Assembly: GCA_947471745.1 (NCBI GenBank)
Contig: CANJKZ010000115.1
Coordinates: forward strand, 186,001 to 250,000
Source: Closterium sp. Naga37s-1
Taxonomy: Eukaryota > Streptophyta > Zygnematophyceae > Desmidiales > Closteriaceae
Direction of reading: 5' to 3'
Length of the DNA stretch: 64,000 nucleotides
Positions 22,209-33,807 of this stretch are shown in pieces. The notes under the pieces were generated by a model that was not told where the DNA came from, ran no database searches, and saw nothing but the letters and a program-made list of their open reading frames with translations. Position 1 is the stretch's first letter. Every line of letters begins with the position of its first letter. The position numbers were made by a program, and so were the translations under genes.

Positions 22209-25200
22209 CTAGTTCATGCTCATTCCACTCATGCGCACACAACGCCAATGAGGCTCATCCGCAAGCCTCTTGGTGAGGAAATCTGCTGGCTGCTGGTGAG
22301 TCTTGATGTAGATCGGATTCACCGTCCCCCTCTTCACCTCCTTACGCAACCAGTGCCACTTGATACGCATGTGCTTGTTCAGCCCATGAAGCACAGCGTT
22401 CCTGGCCATCCCAAGAGCCCCCTTGCTATCACAAAACAACGGCGTAGCAACCTTTTGCTCCTGGCCAATCTCCTCTAACAGCCTCCTTAGCCAAATCACC
22501 TCCTTCACCCCATGGAACATTGCCATGTACTCTGATTCCACGGAAGAGAGTGCCGTCTCCGTCTGCTTCTTGGACCTCCAACTAACAGGTCCTCCCCCAA
22601 CTACGCAGATGTATCCTCCCACGGATGAGGAATCATCCTTCACAGAGGCCCACGTAGCATCGGTAAAGCAAGTAAGAAACAGCTTGCCTTCTCCAAGCCG
22701 CTCCCCCTTCTCTTTCAGCACCTCAACCCCTTTCTGCTTCACCTGTGCAGATGCGGAGTATTGAACTCCAATGCTTGGGTGAGAGTTCAGGTACTTCACC
22801 ACACGCTCAGCTGCATCCACCTGCTCCTCTGATGGATTCTGCACCTCCCTTGCTAGCTGCCCAACAGAGAAAGAGATGTCGGGCCTCGTATGAACCGCTG
22901 CATACAAGAGGCTGCCCACCAAGGACTGAAATTGCTGCTGCTCCTCGGCTTCAACCCCTTCATCCTCTGCAGCCTTCATAAGCTTGAATTCAGCTGGCAG
23001 GGGAGTTGCAACCTTGCGCTCATTCTCAATCCCATACTTCTCCCCCAGCTCCTTGATGAACTTCTCCTGGTGCAGCTTCAACCACCTGTGATCTGGATCC
23101 CTCTCCACGTGCATCCCGAGGTAGTACTTTACCTCCCCAAGGTTCTTGCACTTCAAGTTCTCCATCAGCTGCTGCTGCACTTTCTGGATCTCCTTCATGC
23201 TGCTGCTGAAGAGAAGAATATCGTCCACGTAGACCAAAAACATCACCAGCTTCTCCTTCTCCCCCTTGAGAAAGAGGCTCTCATCGCAGCAGCTGGTCCT
23301 GAATCCCATCTCCTCTAAAACAGCTGCCAACTTCTGGTACCAGCAGCGTGGCGCCTGCTTCAAGCCGTAGATGGACTTTTTCAGCTTGCACACCCTGCCT
23401 GTACCATCCTCATACCCAGGCGGCTGCGTCATGTACACATCCTCCTCTAAAATCCCATTGAGGAATGCTGTTGATATATCCATCTGAATGATGAATTTCC
23501 CACTAACGGCTGCATCTGCCAACAAGACACGAAGGGTAGGGGGTTTGGCAGTGGGAGCAAAGATCTCATTGAAGTCGTGCTTCTCCTTCTTCATAAACCG
23601 TTGAGCCACCAGCCTACTCTTGTAGATGGTGACATGTCCCTTGTCATCGGTCTTGATCCTTAGCACCCACTTGCACTGTACGACTTTCTTCCCCTCAGGC
23701 AGCACCACCAGATCCCATATCCTATTCTTTAGCAGGCTCTGGTACTCAGCATCCCTAGAAACCAGCCACTTCTCCCTATCTGGTCCAGCTAATGCCTCCT
23801 CCATGCTAGCTGGTTCCTCTGGTGCAGGGGCAAGAAAACAGTAGGCAGGTTCATCCTCCTCATCCGGGTCATAGCCATGCGGTAGAATCAGCATTGCCTC
23901 CTCGGTCCCAAGGTGCTGCTCCGCTGCACTTGATCCTGCAGTCAGCTTCTTAGTAGCCATACGGGTACGTCCTGGCCTGGAGACGGGTGTCTCCCATCCC
24001 CTCATAACGATACCCTTCGGCTTCTTAGTTTTCCCCTGCTGCTGCTCTCCTCCCTCGGATCCAGCAGCTCCACTAGTGCTACCACTAGTCTCCACATCAT
24101 TTTCTCCACCAGCAGGTGCCTCCTGTACCTTCTCTCCATCACCACCCTCTGCAGCTGCCTCCTCTCCCTCCTCCCTCACACGAGGAGTCAGGTCCAGCTG
24201 CATGGTGATCTGCTCCATCTGCTGGGACACCCTGGCCTCCGGCTGTTTCTCCCAGCTCCCATACATCATGCCCTCAACAAACTTCACATCCCTGCTGTCA
24301 AACAACACACCCTTGGATGGTTCCCACAGCAGCCATCCCTTGCTCTCAGCAACCAGCCCCAAATGCACACACCAGATTGCACTCGCCCCCAACTTACTGC
24401 GGTAGGTCTTGGGGACGTGGGCGACTGCCATGCAACTGAACACCCTCAGCATGTCCACCGGCGGCTTCCTCCCAAGCCACCTCTCTAACGGCACCCACGA
24501 GTCATCCCAAACCTTGGTGAGCACCCTCCTCCTAGCGACGGTAGCGTGCCGAACAGCATGGGGCCACATCGAGTTGCCCAGCCCAGATTCTATGAGCAGC
24601 GCCCTAGCTGTCTCCAGAATTGTCCGGTTCGCCCGTTCTGCTACACCGTTAGACTGTGGGGTGTAAGCCGTGGTTTGCTCCCTCTAGATGCCCTGCTTCT
24701 TGAGCCAGGCCGTCATCTCAGCTCCAAGGAACTCACCACCCCGATCTGTCCTAATCCGCTTCACCACACACTCCGCTTGCTTCTCCACGAATGGCAGCCA
24801 ATCTTCCCGTATTGTAGAGGCGGCGTGGTCCTTTTGTTTCAGCGGATACGCCCACATGAGTCTGCTCCAATCATCAACAATGGTTAGGAAATAACGCTCC
24901 CTTTTGTTCCCTTGCACCGGCAGCAGCCCCACCAAGTCCATGTGAACCAGCTCCAAAGGCTTCTTGCTCCTGCCAGCCACACTATGGAAGGGAAAACGGG
25001 TAAACTTTGAGAGCAAACAGATTTCACAGTTATCATTAGGTGGCTGTCCAGTCAGCTTCAGACCTTTAACGGCTCCATCTTTCTCCAACTGCTTCAGCAA
25101 GGGCATTGCCACATGCCCCAAGCGTCGGTGTGCCGTTGCCCAATCCGTCTCCCCAGATCTGGCCGATACTTTCACATCAACGGCTCCCACGGCGTTGCAC

Positions 25201-26788
25201 TCCCCCTGGGACGCAGACCCCTCTCTAGCCTGCCCCCCACCGTGCCACACCAATGCCGGCAGCTGCCACATGGATCTATACACATCATTGCTCTCGTGCA
25301 GATCCCAAAGGACCCGGTTGCCCAGCTGCCCCTTTTAAGTGCGTGCCCCATCCGTGCTAGTACTCACCCCAGATTTGGCGAGCTTACGGAGGGAGATGAG
25401 GTTGGCCTTGAGGTCGGGAACAAGGAGAACGTTGTGCAGCACCACCGGCTTGCCATCCGCTCCCTTGAATGCAGCTCGTCCCGCACCAGCCACCTTCAAC
25501 GCATGTCCAGAGGCAGAGCACACCTCAGAGATTGGTGCAGATCGTAGGTCGTCTAGCAGGTCCTTGCGCGGCGTCATCGTCCACGCAGCGCCCGTGTCCA
25601 ACACCCAATAGTCCAGGGGGTGCAGGTCTGCTCCAACCTTGGCAGAGGCGTCTCCTTCCTCCTCCTGCTCTCCAATATGGAAGAACTGGCCCGCGGTGTG
25701 CTCCTTCTTCTTCTCCACACCGCCGTTGCTCTTTGGGTTGTTGTCAGACGAATCGGCGACCATGTTCGCGCCGTTTTCTGGTTCCTCCACGCGCCGCCAT
25801 CCTGGTGACGATTCTGGGGGGTCCATCCATCGGGTTTCTTATAGCACAAAAACCAGGGGTGCCCCTCCTTCTCACAATACCAGCAACTCCCTTTCATTTT
25901 GCCACCAGCACCCGACTTGCCCCCACGTCCAGATTTCGCACCGCGACCCCAACCGGTACCTCCTTGTTGGTCGTTGGAGTCGTCGTCCTTCTTTGCACCG
26001 CGCCCGGCACCACCGAAGCCACGTCCTCTGCCACGTCGGCTCCCTTGCATCCCATAGCCGCTGCTGCCGTCGTCTCCACCCCTCAGTTGGCGGCGACGGA
26101 AGTCCTCCTCCAGAATCTTTGTCCGCACCCACTCGAGTGTCCACGAGCTCTGGTTTTGCGGCAGGCTCAATCCGCTCATGAATTGAAGCCATGATTCCTG
26201 CAGCAGCGAGAGCATCTTCAAACACTTGGTCTGCTCCGGGTAGGTGATTCCTGCGGTCACCAACTTCGCGTAGAGGTCGCGCATCTTGTCCAGGACAGGT
26301 TGCACCGGCTCTCACTCGCTCAGGCGCAACGCGGACAGCTCCCTCTCCAGCATCAACGTTGCAACAACGGAGGTCGGGGCGTGCAGCTCCTTCAACACGG
26401 TCCACGCCTTCGGACCGCACTCCACCTCCGGCAGCAGGTGCATGACGTGGTGACGCTGGTTCAGCTCCAAACTCTGCGACATCAAATAGTAGCCAGCCGA
26501 GGAGCGCTCGTCCCAATCTTCCTGCAGCGTAGGGTCACTCGGTCTAGGCTCCTCCCCAATCATTAGTTTCAGCAATCCAATCTGACGGAAATAGAGTTGC
26601 ATTTTCCAGGCCCAATCATCATAGCCCTCACCATTGAACTTCTCGACGGTGAAGTTCTTCAGCACCTCTTTGACCAGCGAGCCCTGGTTTATTCGCGCTC
26701 CCCTTGGCGCTGAAACACCAGTATCTTGGCTGCCGCTACGATCTTGGGCTGAAGATTCACTAGCTTCCGCCGAATCCTTTCCCGCCAT
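22209..26788 (-). pseudogene. Copia-2 no. 2 gag-pol (broken)
   Basis: Minus-strand Copia polyprotein remains. Gag starts near 26788 (MAGKDSAEAS). The zinc knuckle (CWYCEKEGHPWFLC) is near 25845-25890. The protease (WVLDTGAAW) is near 25600, pre-integrase at about 25000-25160, and the integrase core at about 24640-24960. The connecting region lies at about 23850-24300. RT has an LVYVDD motif near 23230. RNase H lies at about 22260-22800, with the end motif KTHQQPADFLTKRLA close to the stop at 22209. Order and wording parallel no. 1. About five breaks. Confidence 0.88.
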
Positions 26789-26815
26789 AGCTACCTATAA
26801 CGAGGATCACTATAA

Positions 26816-26831
26816 CGCAGCTCTGATACCA
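26816..26831 (-). other. Primer binding site, Copia-2 no. 2 (initiator tRNA-Met type)
   Basis: Minus-strand TGGTATCAGAGCTGCG, three bases inside the 5' LTR, identical to the site in no. 1. Confidence 0.88.
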
Positions 26832-26834
26832 GCT

Positions 26835-27925
26835 TGTTGGTGAAAGGGCCTAATAAACTCAGGCTATTAAGACGTTATCCAACTTAAAACCTCTCCTCGG
26901 GGTCACCTCCAAGGGTCCCTGGGTGCTTGGTACAGGACCAGCCCCTATCCTCGGGTCCGAGTATGTAGAGAGAGGGATCAAGAGGGACTTAGTCAAAACA
27001 GCAAGAGTACCTTGAACGTTGCGCAGCGTGCCGTGCAGACCGTCGATCGGATTAAGCTGAGAATTCGCTATATCGAAGCTCACTCTAAGAGCTTTAAAAT
27101 AATCCAAGTTGCCTCGCGAAAAGTTATGCCATTGCATAGTTATGGCTCGGACAGCGTTTGCCTAGCGTCGTCGTGCTAGCGTGCTAGCGTTGACTCGGTA
27201 GCATTCTGCCGTTGCACCGCGTAGAACAGAATTCTAGGAAGGGGGGAATTCGCTTGAATCAAATTGACTATATCCAGGTACAAACAGAGAAGGAATAAAT
27301 AGTTCTAGCTAGCAAGGACCTTGGGAATCAACCTGGGAACAACCAGGGATGATCCCAAATAATTCCAAGCAACAGAACCAACCTGGCTGGACAAAACAGC
27401 AGGTGGTAGGTTGGTAAACAACCTCTGGTTCTGTTTTTCCAACCTGGGAAAACAACAACCAGGTTCAGGTCCTAAAAACAGAACCTGTTTTGTCTTTGCC
27501 CAACCAGCCAAATGCTGGTTCCACTGGTTTCCCCTGGCCCTGTAACATGCAGATACAGACAAACAACATCCAACCTTTACCTAAATTGTACCCCTATAGT
27601 GCCTGCCCTGCTACACTATAGTCAACCAAACAAAACAGTACAATTTCGAGTTGGATAGAATTGAATCTGCGCAATCAAGTAAGCCGAACCGCAAAGCTTC
27701 CATCTTGGGTTCCTTTGCGAGCTCGTCCTTTCTGCTTGCACTGTTCATAGCGCGTACAATGTTGTGCCGAAGCGCACATTGCACGAGTACCTGCAAATGC
27801 ATCAAACGAAAATTGCGAAAGCAAACAAACACACAAACATTCCATTCACACCCAAATGCATTCGCACACGCATACTCGTACAAACAGACGGCAGGATGTC
27901 GTGCAATGTGAATTTGCACCCAACA
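26835..27925 (-). repeat. Copia-2 no. 2, 5' LTR (1,091 bp)
   Basis: Plus-strand ends are TGTTGGTGAAAGGGCC and TTTGCACCCAACA. It matches the LTRs at 15308 and 21022 along its length. Immediately right is Copia-3 RNase H sequence. Confidence 0.9.
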
Positions 27926-28549
27926 ACGTGGACGCCGACGACTCTGGCGACAAGTAGAACCAAACGAGCACGAGCGGTTATGTGTTCGTCTTCAGAGGGG
28001 CCGCGGTCTCCTGGTCGAGCCAGCGCATCAAGTGCGCGACGCTGTCGTCGACCGAGTCGGAGTACATGGCGGCCACTGAAGCCGACAAGGAGGGACGCCG
28101 CCTTCGTTTCCTCCTCGCAGGTTCCGGCAGCTGGACGCCGGGACACCGACTGTCCTTCGGGTGGACAACAAGTCGGCTATCACGGTCGCCGAGGGCATGG
28201 GGTTGACGGGCAACCTCAAGCACATGGAGCGGCGACAAGCCTGGCTGCAGCACATGGTGAAGCGCAGGAAATTCACGCTGAAGTACATCCCGACCACCGA
28301 GCAGACGGCCGACTTCCTGACGAAGGCGCTGCACTATCCGGCCTTCAACCGGTGCTCCGTCGCAATCGGTCAAGTCCGCCTGGCCGACGTGGGCGACGGT
28401 GACGACGACGTGCAGGAGTAGGTGCCATGCCCTTCTGCATGGCTGGTGCGGTGACCGGCGTGCTATGTGTTGTGTGCACGCCGACGGGCTATTCTCCGAG
28501 TGGTGCTGCTGTGTGGGCTGGGGGCCCAAGCGTGAACGCGGCAGTGGAG
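27926..28549 (+). pseudogene. Copia-3 no. 1 RNase H end and 3' tail
   Basis: Continuation of the host Copia-3 after the Copia-2 nest. RNase H sequence (TLSSTESEYMA motif near 28045-28075, then KYIPTTEQTADFLTKAL) runs to about 28420. A tail containing CCCTTCTGCATGGCTGG follows, then the purine tract (GGCAGTGGAG) before the 3' LTR. Compared with Copia-3 fragments elsewhere in the window, about 0.4 kb of host sequence that should lie between 15307 and 27926 is not represented on either side of the nest. Confidence 0.85.
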
Positions 28550-29562
28550 TGTCAACGGGAGTTGTGGTTGGCCCCGTCCTCGCTTGGGCGGAGCCGACTT
28601 CGTAGTCGAGTGTGTGGGGAGCGCAGCCGATCAGTTGCAGTGAGGGCGCCGAGCTGGAGGGCGCCTAGCAGGAGGGCGCCGAGTAGGAGGACGCCGTCAT
28701 GGGCGTCTGGACGGCGTCCTGTGAGGCTGGACGCCGACCTGGGCGCCTGGACGGCGTCCTCTGAGGCTGGACGCCGACCTGGGCGCCAGGACGGCGTCCA
28801 GGGAGGCTCGACGCCGACCTGGGCGTCTGGACGGCGTCGTGGGCGCCTGGACGCCGATCTGGGCGTCTGACGGCGTCCTGGGCACCTGGACGCCGACCTA
28901 GGCGTCCGAACGTCGACCTGGGTGCTGGGACTCCTCTTCTGGGGACGCCGGTTTGGTGTAGCCGGCGACTGACTGGGCTGGGCGACCAGGCGTAGTTGCC
29001 CGGTCGACCGAGTTACCCGGGCGACGTGTGCGATGGTCGCCAGGGTGGTTGCTGCGAGGCCGACCTCAGAAGTGGTATCCTGAGGTCGACGTGGCTGGAA
29101 GGCGCAAACGCTGGCGTGGACTCGATCTGGACGTCTGCGCTGTGCACGTGACAAGGAGTGGTGCACCAACCAGCTGCACGCACATGGGAAGCAGGTGCAC
29201 CGTTGTCCAACGGGTGCAACGCTGTGCAGCCGACTTGCTGCAGCGTTGGCACACCATGAACTTGCAACGTTGGCAAACCGCTACTTTGCAACGCTGGAGC
29301 GATGCGAGCTCTGCTGCGCTGGATCGCGGTCAACCATGCTGCGCTGGAGGTCGACCAGCAGCCTAGCTAGCTTTTGTAATCTGTGTTGCCATTGTTGTAT
29401 CAACCATTGTTGTGAACTTTTGCTAGTGAACTCTTGCCAATTCTCTCTGTGAATGCGCAAGTAGAGAGAGCACAACTAAACGACTAAGGAACGAACGCAG
29501 AGATCACACAAGCCCCGTGCCTAGCCCGTAGTCTAGCTCCCCTTGAATTAGTTATCTTCGCA
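28550..29562 (+). repeat. Copia-3 no. 1, 3' LTR (1,013 bp)
   Basis: Starts TGTCAACGGGAG and ends ATCTTCGCA, followed by satellite (GGTTGGTACTAAG). It contains a 40-bp GC-rich repeat tract at about 28695-28925. Confidence 0.9.
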
Positions 29563-31638
29563 GGTTGGTACTAAGAGTAAGTGCGTATCTTACCCATATG
29601 GATGGCACTAAGAGAAAGTGCGTTACTTACCCGTATGGATAATACTAAGGTTAGGTACGCTACTTACCCAAATGGTTTATACTAAGAGTAAGAGCGTTAC
29701 TTGCTCATATGGATGGTACAAAGAGTCACTGCGTTACTTAACTATATGGTTGGTACTAGGAGTAAGTGTGTTACTTACCCATATGGTTGGTACTAAGAGT
29801 AAGTGCGATACTTACCCAAATTATTGTACTAAGAGTTATTGCGTTACATACTCATATGGTTGGTATAGAGAATAAGTGTGTTACTTACCCAAATGGTTGG
29901 CACTATGAGTAAGTACGTTTCTTACTCATATGGTTGGTACTAAGAGTAAGTGTGTTACTTACTCATATGGTTGGTACAAATAGAAAGTGCGTTAACCATA
30001 TGGTTGGTACTAAGAGTAAGTCTGTTTCTTACGCATATGGTTGGTATTAAGAGTAAGTGCGTTACTCCCCCATATGGTTGGTACTAAGAGTAAGTGAGTT
30101 ACATACTCATATAGTTGGTACATAGAGTTAGTGTGTTACTTACCCATATGGTTGGTACTAAGATTAAGTGCGATACTTACTCAAATGATTGGTACTAAGA
30201 GTAAGTGCGTTACATACTCATATGGTTGGTACAGAGAATAAGTGTGTTACTTACCCAAATGGTTGGCACTATGAGTAAGTACGTTACTTACATATATGGT
30301 TGGTACTAGGAGTAAGTGCGTTACTTACTCAGTTGGTTGGTACTAAGAGTAAGTGCGTATCTTACCCATATAGATGGCACTAAAAGAAAGTGCGTTACTT
30401 GCCCGTATAGATGGTACTAAGGGTAAGTGTGTAACGTACCGATATATATGGCATTAAGAGAAAGTGAGTTACTTACCCGTATGGATGGTACTAAGGTTAG
30501 GTGCGCTACTTACCCAAATTGTTGATGCTAAGTGTAAGAGCGTTACTTGCTCATATGGATGGTACAAAGACTCACTGCGTTACATAACTATATGGTTGGT
30601 ACTAAGAGTAAGTGTGTTACTTACCCAAAAGATTGGTACTAAGAGTAAGTGCGTTACATACTCATATGGTTGGTACAGAGAATAGGTGCGTTACTTATCC
30701 AAATGGTTGGCACTATGAGTAAGTATGTTACTTACTCACATGGTTGGTACTAAGAGTAAGTGCGTTACTTACTCAGTTGGTTGGTACTAAGAGTAAGTGC
30801 ATTACATACTCATATGGTTGGTACAGAGAATCAGTGTGTTACTTACCCATTTGGTTGGTACTAAGAGTAAGTGTGTTACTTACTCATATGGTTGCTACTA
30901 AGAGTAAGTGCGTTACTTACCCAAATGATTGGTACTAAGAGTAAGTGCGTTACTTACCCATATGGTTGGTACTAAGAGTACGTGTGTTACTTACGGATAT
31001 GGTTGATACTAAGAGTAAGTGCGTTACTTACCCAAATGATTGGTACTAAGAGTAAGTGCATTAATTACCCATATGGTTGGTACTAAGAGTAAGTGTGTTA
31101 CTTTCTCATATGGTTGGTACTAAGAGTTAGTGCGTTACTTATCCAAATGGATGGTACAAAGAGTAGTGTGTTACTTAACTATATGGTTGGTACTAAGAGT
31201 AAGTCTGTTTCTTACCCATATGGTTGGTACTAAGAGTAAGTGCGTTACTTACCCAACTGGTTGGTACTAAGAGTAAGTGTGTTACTTACCCAAATGATAG
31301 GTACTAAGAGTAAGTGCGTTACTTACCCATATGGGTGGTACTAAGAGTAAGTGTGTTACTTACTCATATGTTTGGTACTAAGAGTAAGTGCGTTGTTTAT
31401 CCATATGAATGGTACTAAGGGTAAGTGCATTACTTACTCATATGGATGGTACAAAGAGTAAGTGCGTTACCTACTCAAATAGATGGTACAAAGAGTAAGT
31501 GTGTTACTTAACTATATGGTTGGTACTAACAGTACGTCTGTTTCTTACCCATATGGTTGGTACTAAGAGTAAGTGCGTTACTTCTCCAAATGATTGGTAC
31601 TAAGAGTGAGTGCGTTACTAACCCATATGGTTGGTACT
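29563..31638 (+). repeat. Satellite block M2 (37-bp unit, ~56 copies)
   Basis: Same unit and strand as M1. It contains multi-unit segments recognisable by rare variants (TGGCACTAAGAGAAAGTG, AAGGTTAGGT, AGAGTCACTGCG, TACAGAGAATAAGTG). One such segment occurs near 29600-29760 and again near 30445-30600, about 846 bp apart. No gene. Confidence 0.95.
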
Positions 31639-32625
31639 TGTCAACGGGAGTTGTTGTTGGCCCCGTCCTCGCTTGGGCAGAGCCGACTTCGTGGTCGGGT
31701 GTGAGGAGTGCAGCTGACCTGCAACAGTGGGCGAGCTGGTCGACGGGTCTGATCTACCTACGCGAAGGCCACGACAAGGGCGCCGACTCAAGAGGGCACC
31801 AACTTCGGCTGGTCGACTTGGGAGGTCGACCAGTAGAGGGCGTCGACTTGGGTGACGTCGACCAGGGGAAGCCGACTTGGTGTGGTCGGCTGGCAGGTGT
31901 TCTGGTCGACCTGGAGTTGGTCGACCAGGTGGGTTGTCGACCTGGAGCAGGTCGACCAAGGGTGTGGTCGACCTGGTGTGGTCGACTGAAGGTGGTTGTC
32001 GACTTGGGAGGTCGACGGACACACGAGGAAGCAGCTGGTCGACGTGGTGGTTGCCCGGTCGACCAGGTTACCTGGGTGACGAGGTTCTGCGGAGGAGTGC
32101 GAATGTCGCCCAGGTAGTAGTTGCGAGACCGACCTCGGTGGTGGTATCCCAAGGTCGACGTGGCTGGTGGGCGCAGTCGCTGGCGTGGAGTCGAGCTGGG
32201 CGTCTGCGCTGTGCACGTGACAAGGAAAAGTGCACCAACCAGCTGCATGCACCTGCGAAGCTGGTGCACCGTTGTTCTGCGGGCGCAACGCTGTGCAGCC
32301 GACTTGCTGCAGCGTTGGCACACCGTGGACTTGCAACGTTGGCAAGCCGCGACTTTGCTCTGCTGGAGAGCGGTCGACCAAGTCGTGCTGGGACGCGGTC
32401 GACCGTGCTGCGCTGGAAGTCGACCAGCAACTTTGCTAGTCCTGATGTAGTCTTGCATGCCAATGTTGTTGCTACCATTGTTCTCACCTTTTGCTAGTGA
32501 AACTCTTGCGGTTTTGCCCTGTGAATGCACAAGTGCTAGAGAACGACTAAGGAACGAACGCAGAGATCCCTCTTACCCCGTGCCTAGCCCATAGTCTAGC
32601 TCCCGTTGATAGAGTTATCTCCGCA
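31639..32625 (+). repeat. Solo LTR of Copia-3 (987 bp) with 5-bp target duplication
   Basis: Starts TGTCAACGGGAGTTG and ends TATCTCCGCA. It sits inside satellite and is flanked by GTACT on both sides (31634-31638 and 32626-32630). No internal region is present, so this is a solo LTR, normally left by LTR-LTR recombination. It belongs to the GTCGACC-rich LTR subfamily and lacks the 40-bp repeat tract. Confidence 0.93.
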
Positions 32626-33807
32626 GTACTATGAGTAAGGATGTTACTTACTCATATGGTTGGTACACAGAGTAAGTGCATTACTTACCCAAATGATTGG
32701 TACTAAGAGTAAGTGCGTTACTTACCCATATGGTCGGTACTAAGAGTAAGTATGGTACTTACGCATATGGTTGGTACTAAGAGTAAGTGCGTTACTTACC
32801 CAAATGATTGGTACTAGGAGTAAGTGCGTTACTTACCCATATGGTTGGTAATAATAGTAAGTGTGTTACTTACTCATATGGTTGGTACTAAGAGTAAGTC
32901 CGTTACTTACCAGTATGGATGGTACTAAGGGTAAGTACATTACTTAAACATATGGATGGTACAAAGAGTAAGTGCGTTACTTAACCATATGGTTGGTACT
33001 AAGAGTAAGTCTGTTTCTTACCCATATGGTTGGTATTAAGAGTAAGTGTGATACTTACCCAAATGATTGGCACTAAGAGTAAGTGCGTTACATACTCATA
33101 TGGTTGGTACAGAGAATAAGTGCGTTACATACCTAAATGGTTGGCACTATGAGTAGGTACGTTACTTACTCATATGGATGGCACTAAGAGAAAGTGCGTT
33201 ACTTACCCGTCTAGATGGTACCAAGGATAAGTGTGTAAGGTACCGATATATATGGCACTAAGAGAAAGTGAGTTTCTTACCCGTATGGATGGTACTAAGG
33301 TTAGGTGCGCTACTTACCCAAATGGTTGATACTAAGAGTAAGAGTGTTACTTGTTCATATGGATGGTACAAAGAGTCACTGCGATACTTAACTATATGGT
33401 TGGTACTAAGAGTAAGTGTGATACTTAACCATATGGTTGGTACTTAGAGTCCCTATGTTACTTACCCATATGGACGGTACAAAGAGTAAGTGCGTTACTT
33501 ACCCATATGGTTGGCACTAAGAGTAAGTGCGTTACTTACTCATATGGTAGGTACTAGGAGTAAGTGTGTTTCTTACCCGTATGGATGGTACAAAGGGTAA
33601 GTGCGTTACTTACTCATATGGATGGTACAAAGAGTAAGTGCATTACTTACCCAAATGATTGGTACTAAGAGTAAGTGCGTTACTTACCCATATGGATGGT
33701 ACAAGGAGTAAGTGCGTTACTTACCTATATGGTTGGTACTAAGAGTAGGTGCGTTACTTATCCAAATGATTGGTACTAATAGTATGTGCGTTACTTACCC
33801 ATATGGA
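32626..33807 (+). repeat. Satellite block M3 (37-bp unit, ~32 copies)
   Basis: Continuation of the array on the far side of the solo LTR, same unit and strand. It carries the same rare-variant segment as M2 (AAGGTTAGGTGCGCTACTT near 33298, then GAGTCACTGCG). No gene. Confidence 0.95.

Larger units (their letters stand above)
22079..27925 (-). mobile_element. Copia-2 element no. 2, broken, reverse strand
   Basis: Internal region and complete 5' LTR (26835-27925), with only the outermost 88 bp of the 3' LTR (22079-22166) present. PBS at 26816-26831; polypurine tract just right of 22166. The right end abuts Copia-3 RNase H sequence (ACGTGGACGCC...) at 27926. Gag-pol is on the minus strand with about five breaks, and the RT-RNase H third reads openly. 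The base variants of the 88-bp piece resemble this element's own 5' LTR rather than the adjacent LTR of no. 1. A fossil of similar age to no. 1. Confidence 0.85.
10830..29562 (+). mobile_element. Copia-3 element no. 1, broken, holding two nested Copia-2 elements
   Basis: Starts with LTR sequence at 10830 (TGTCAACGGG) and ends with a 3' LTR ending 29562 (CTTCGCA). The flanks are satellite DNA on both sides. The five bases before (GGTTA) and after (GGTTG) match at four of five positions, fitting a 5-bp target duplication. Parts: 5' LTR remnant, partial gag with zinc knuckle, protease, integrase, RT, then a 12.6-kb nest of Copia-2 (15308-27925), then RNase H, tail and 3' LTR. Without the nest about 6.1 kb remains. 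An old, heavily broken fossil, on the order of eight or more breaks. Confidence 0.85.

Noticed and set aside
29618-33000. Satellite unit resembling splice signals (TACTAAG followed by GTAAGT)
   Set aside because: TACTAAGAGTAAGT looks like a branch point plus donor, but it recurs in nearly every unit with no exon-like sequence between. Treated as a coincidence of the repeat.
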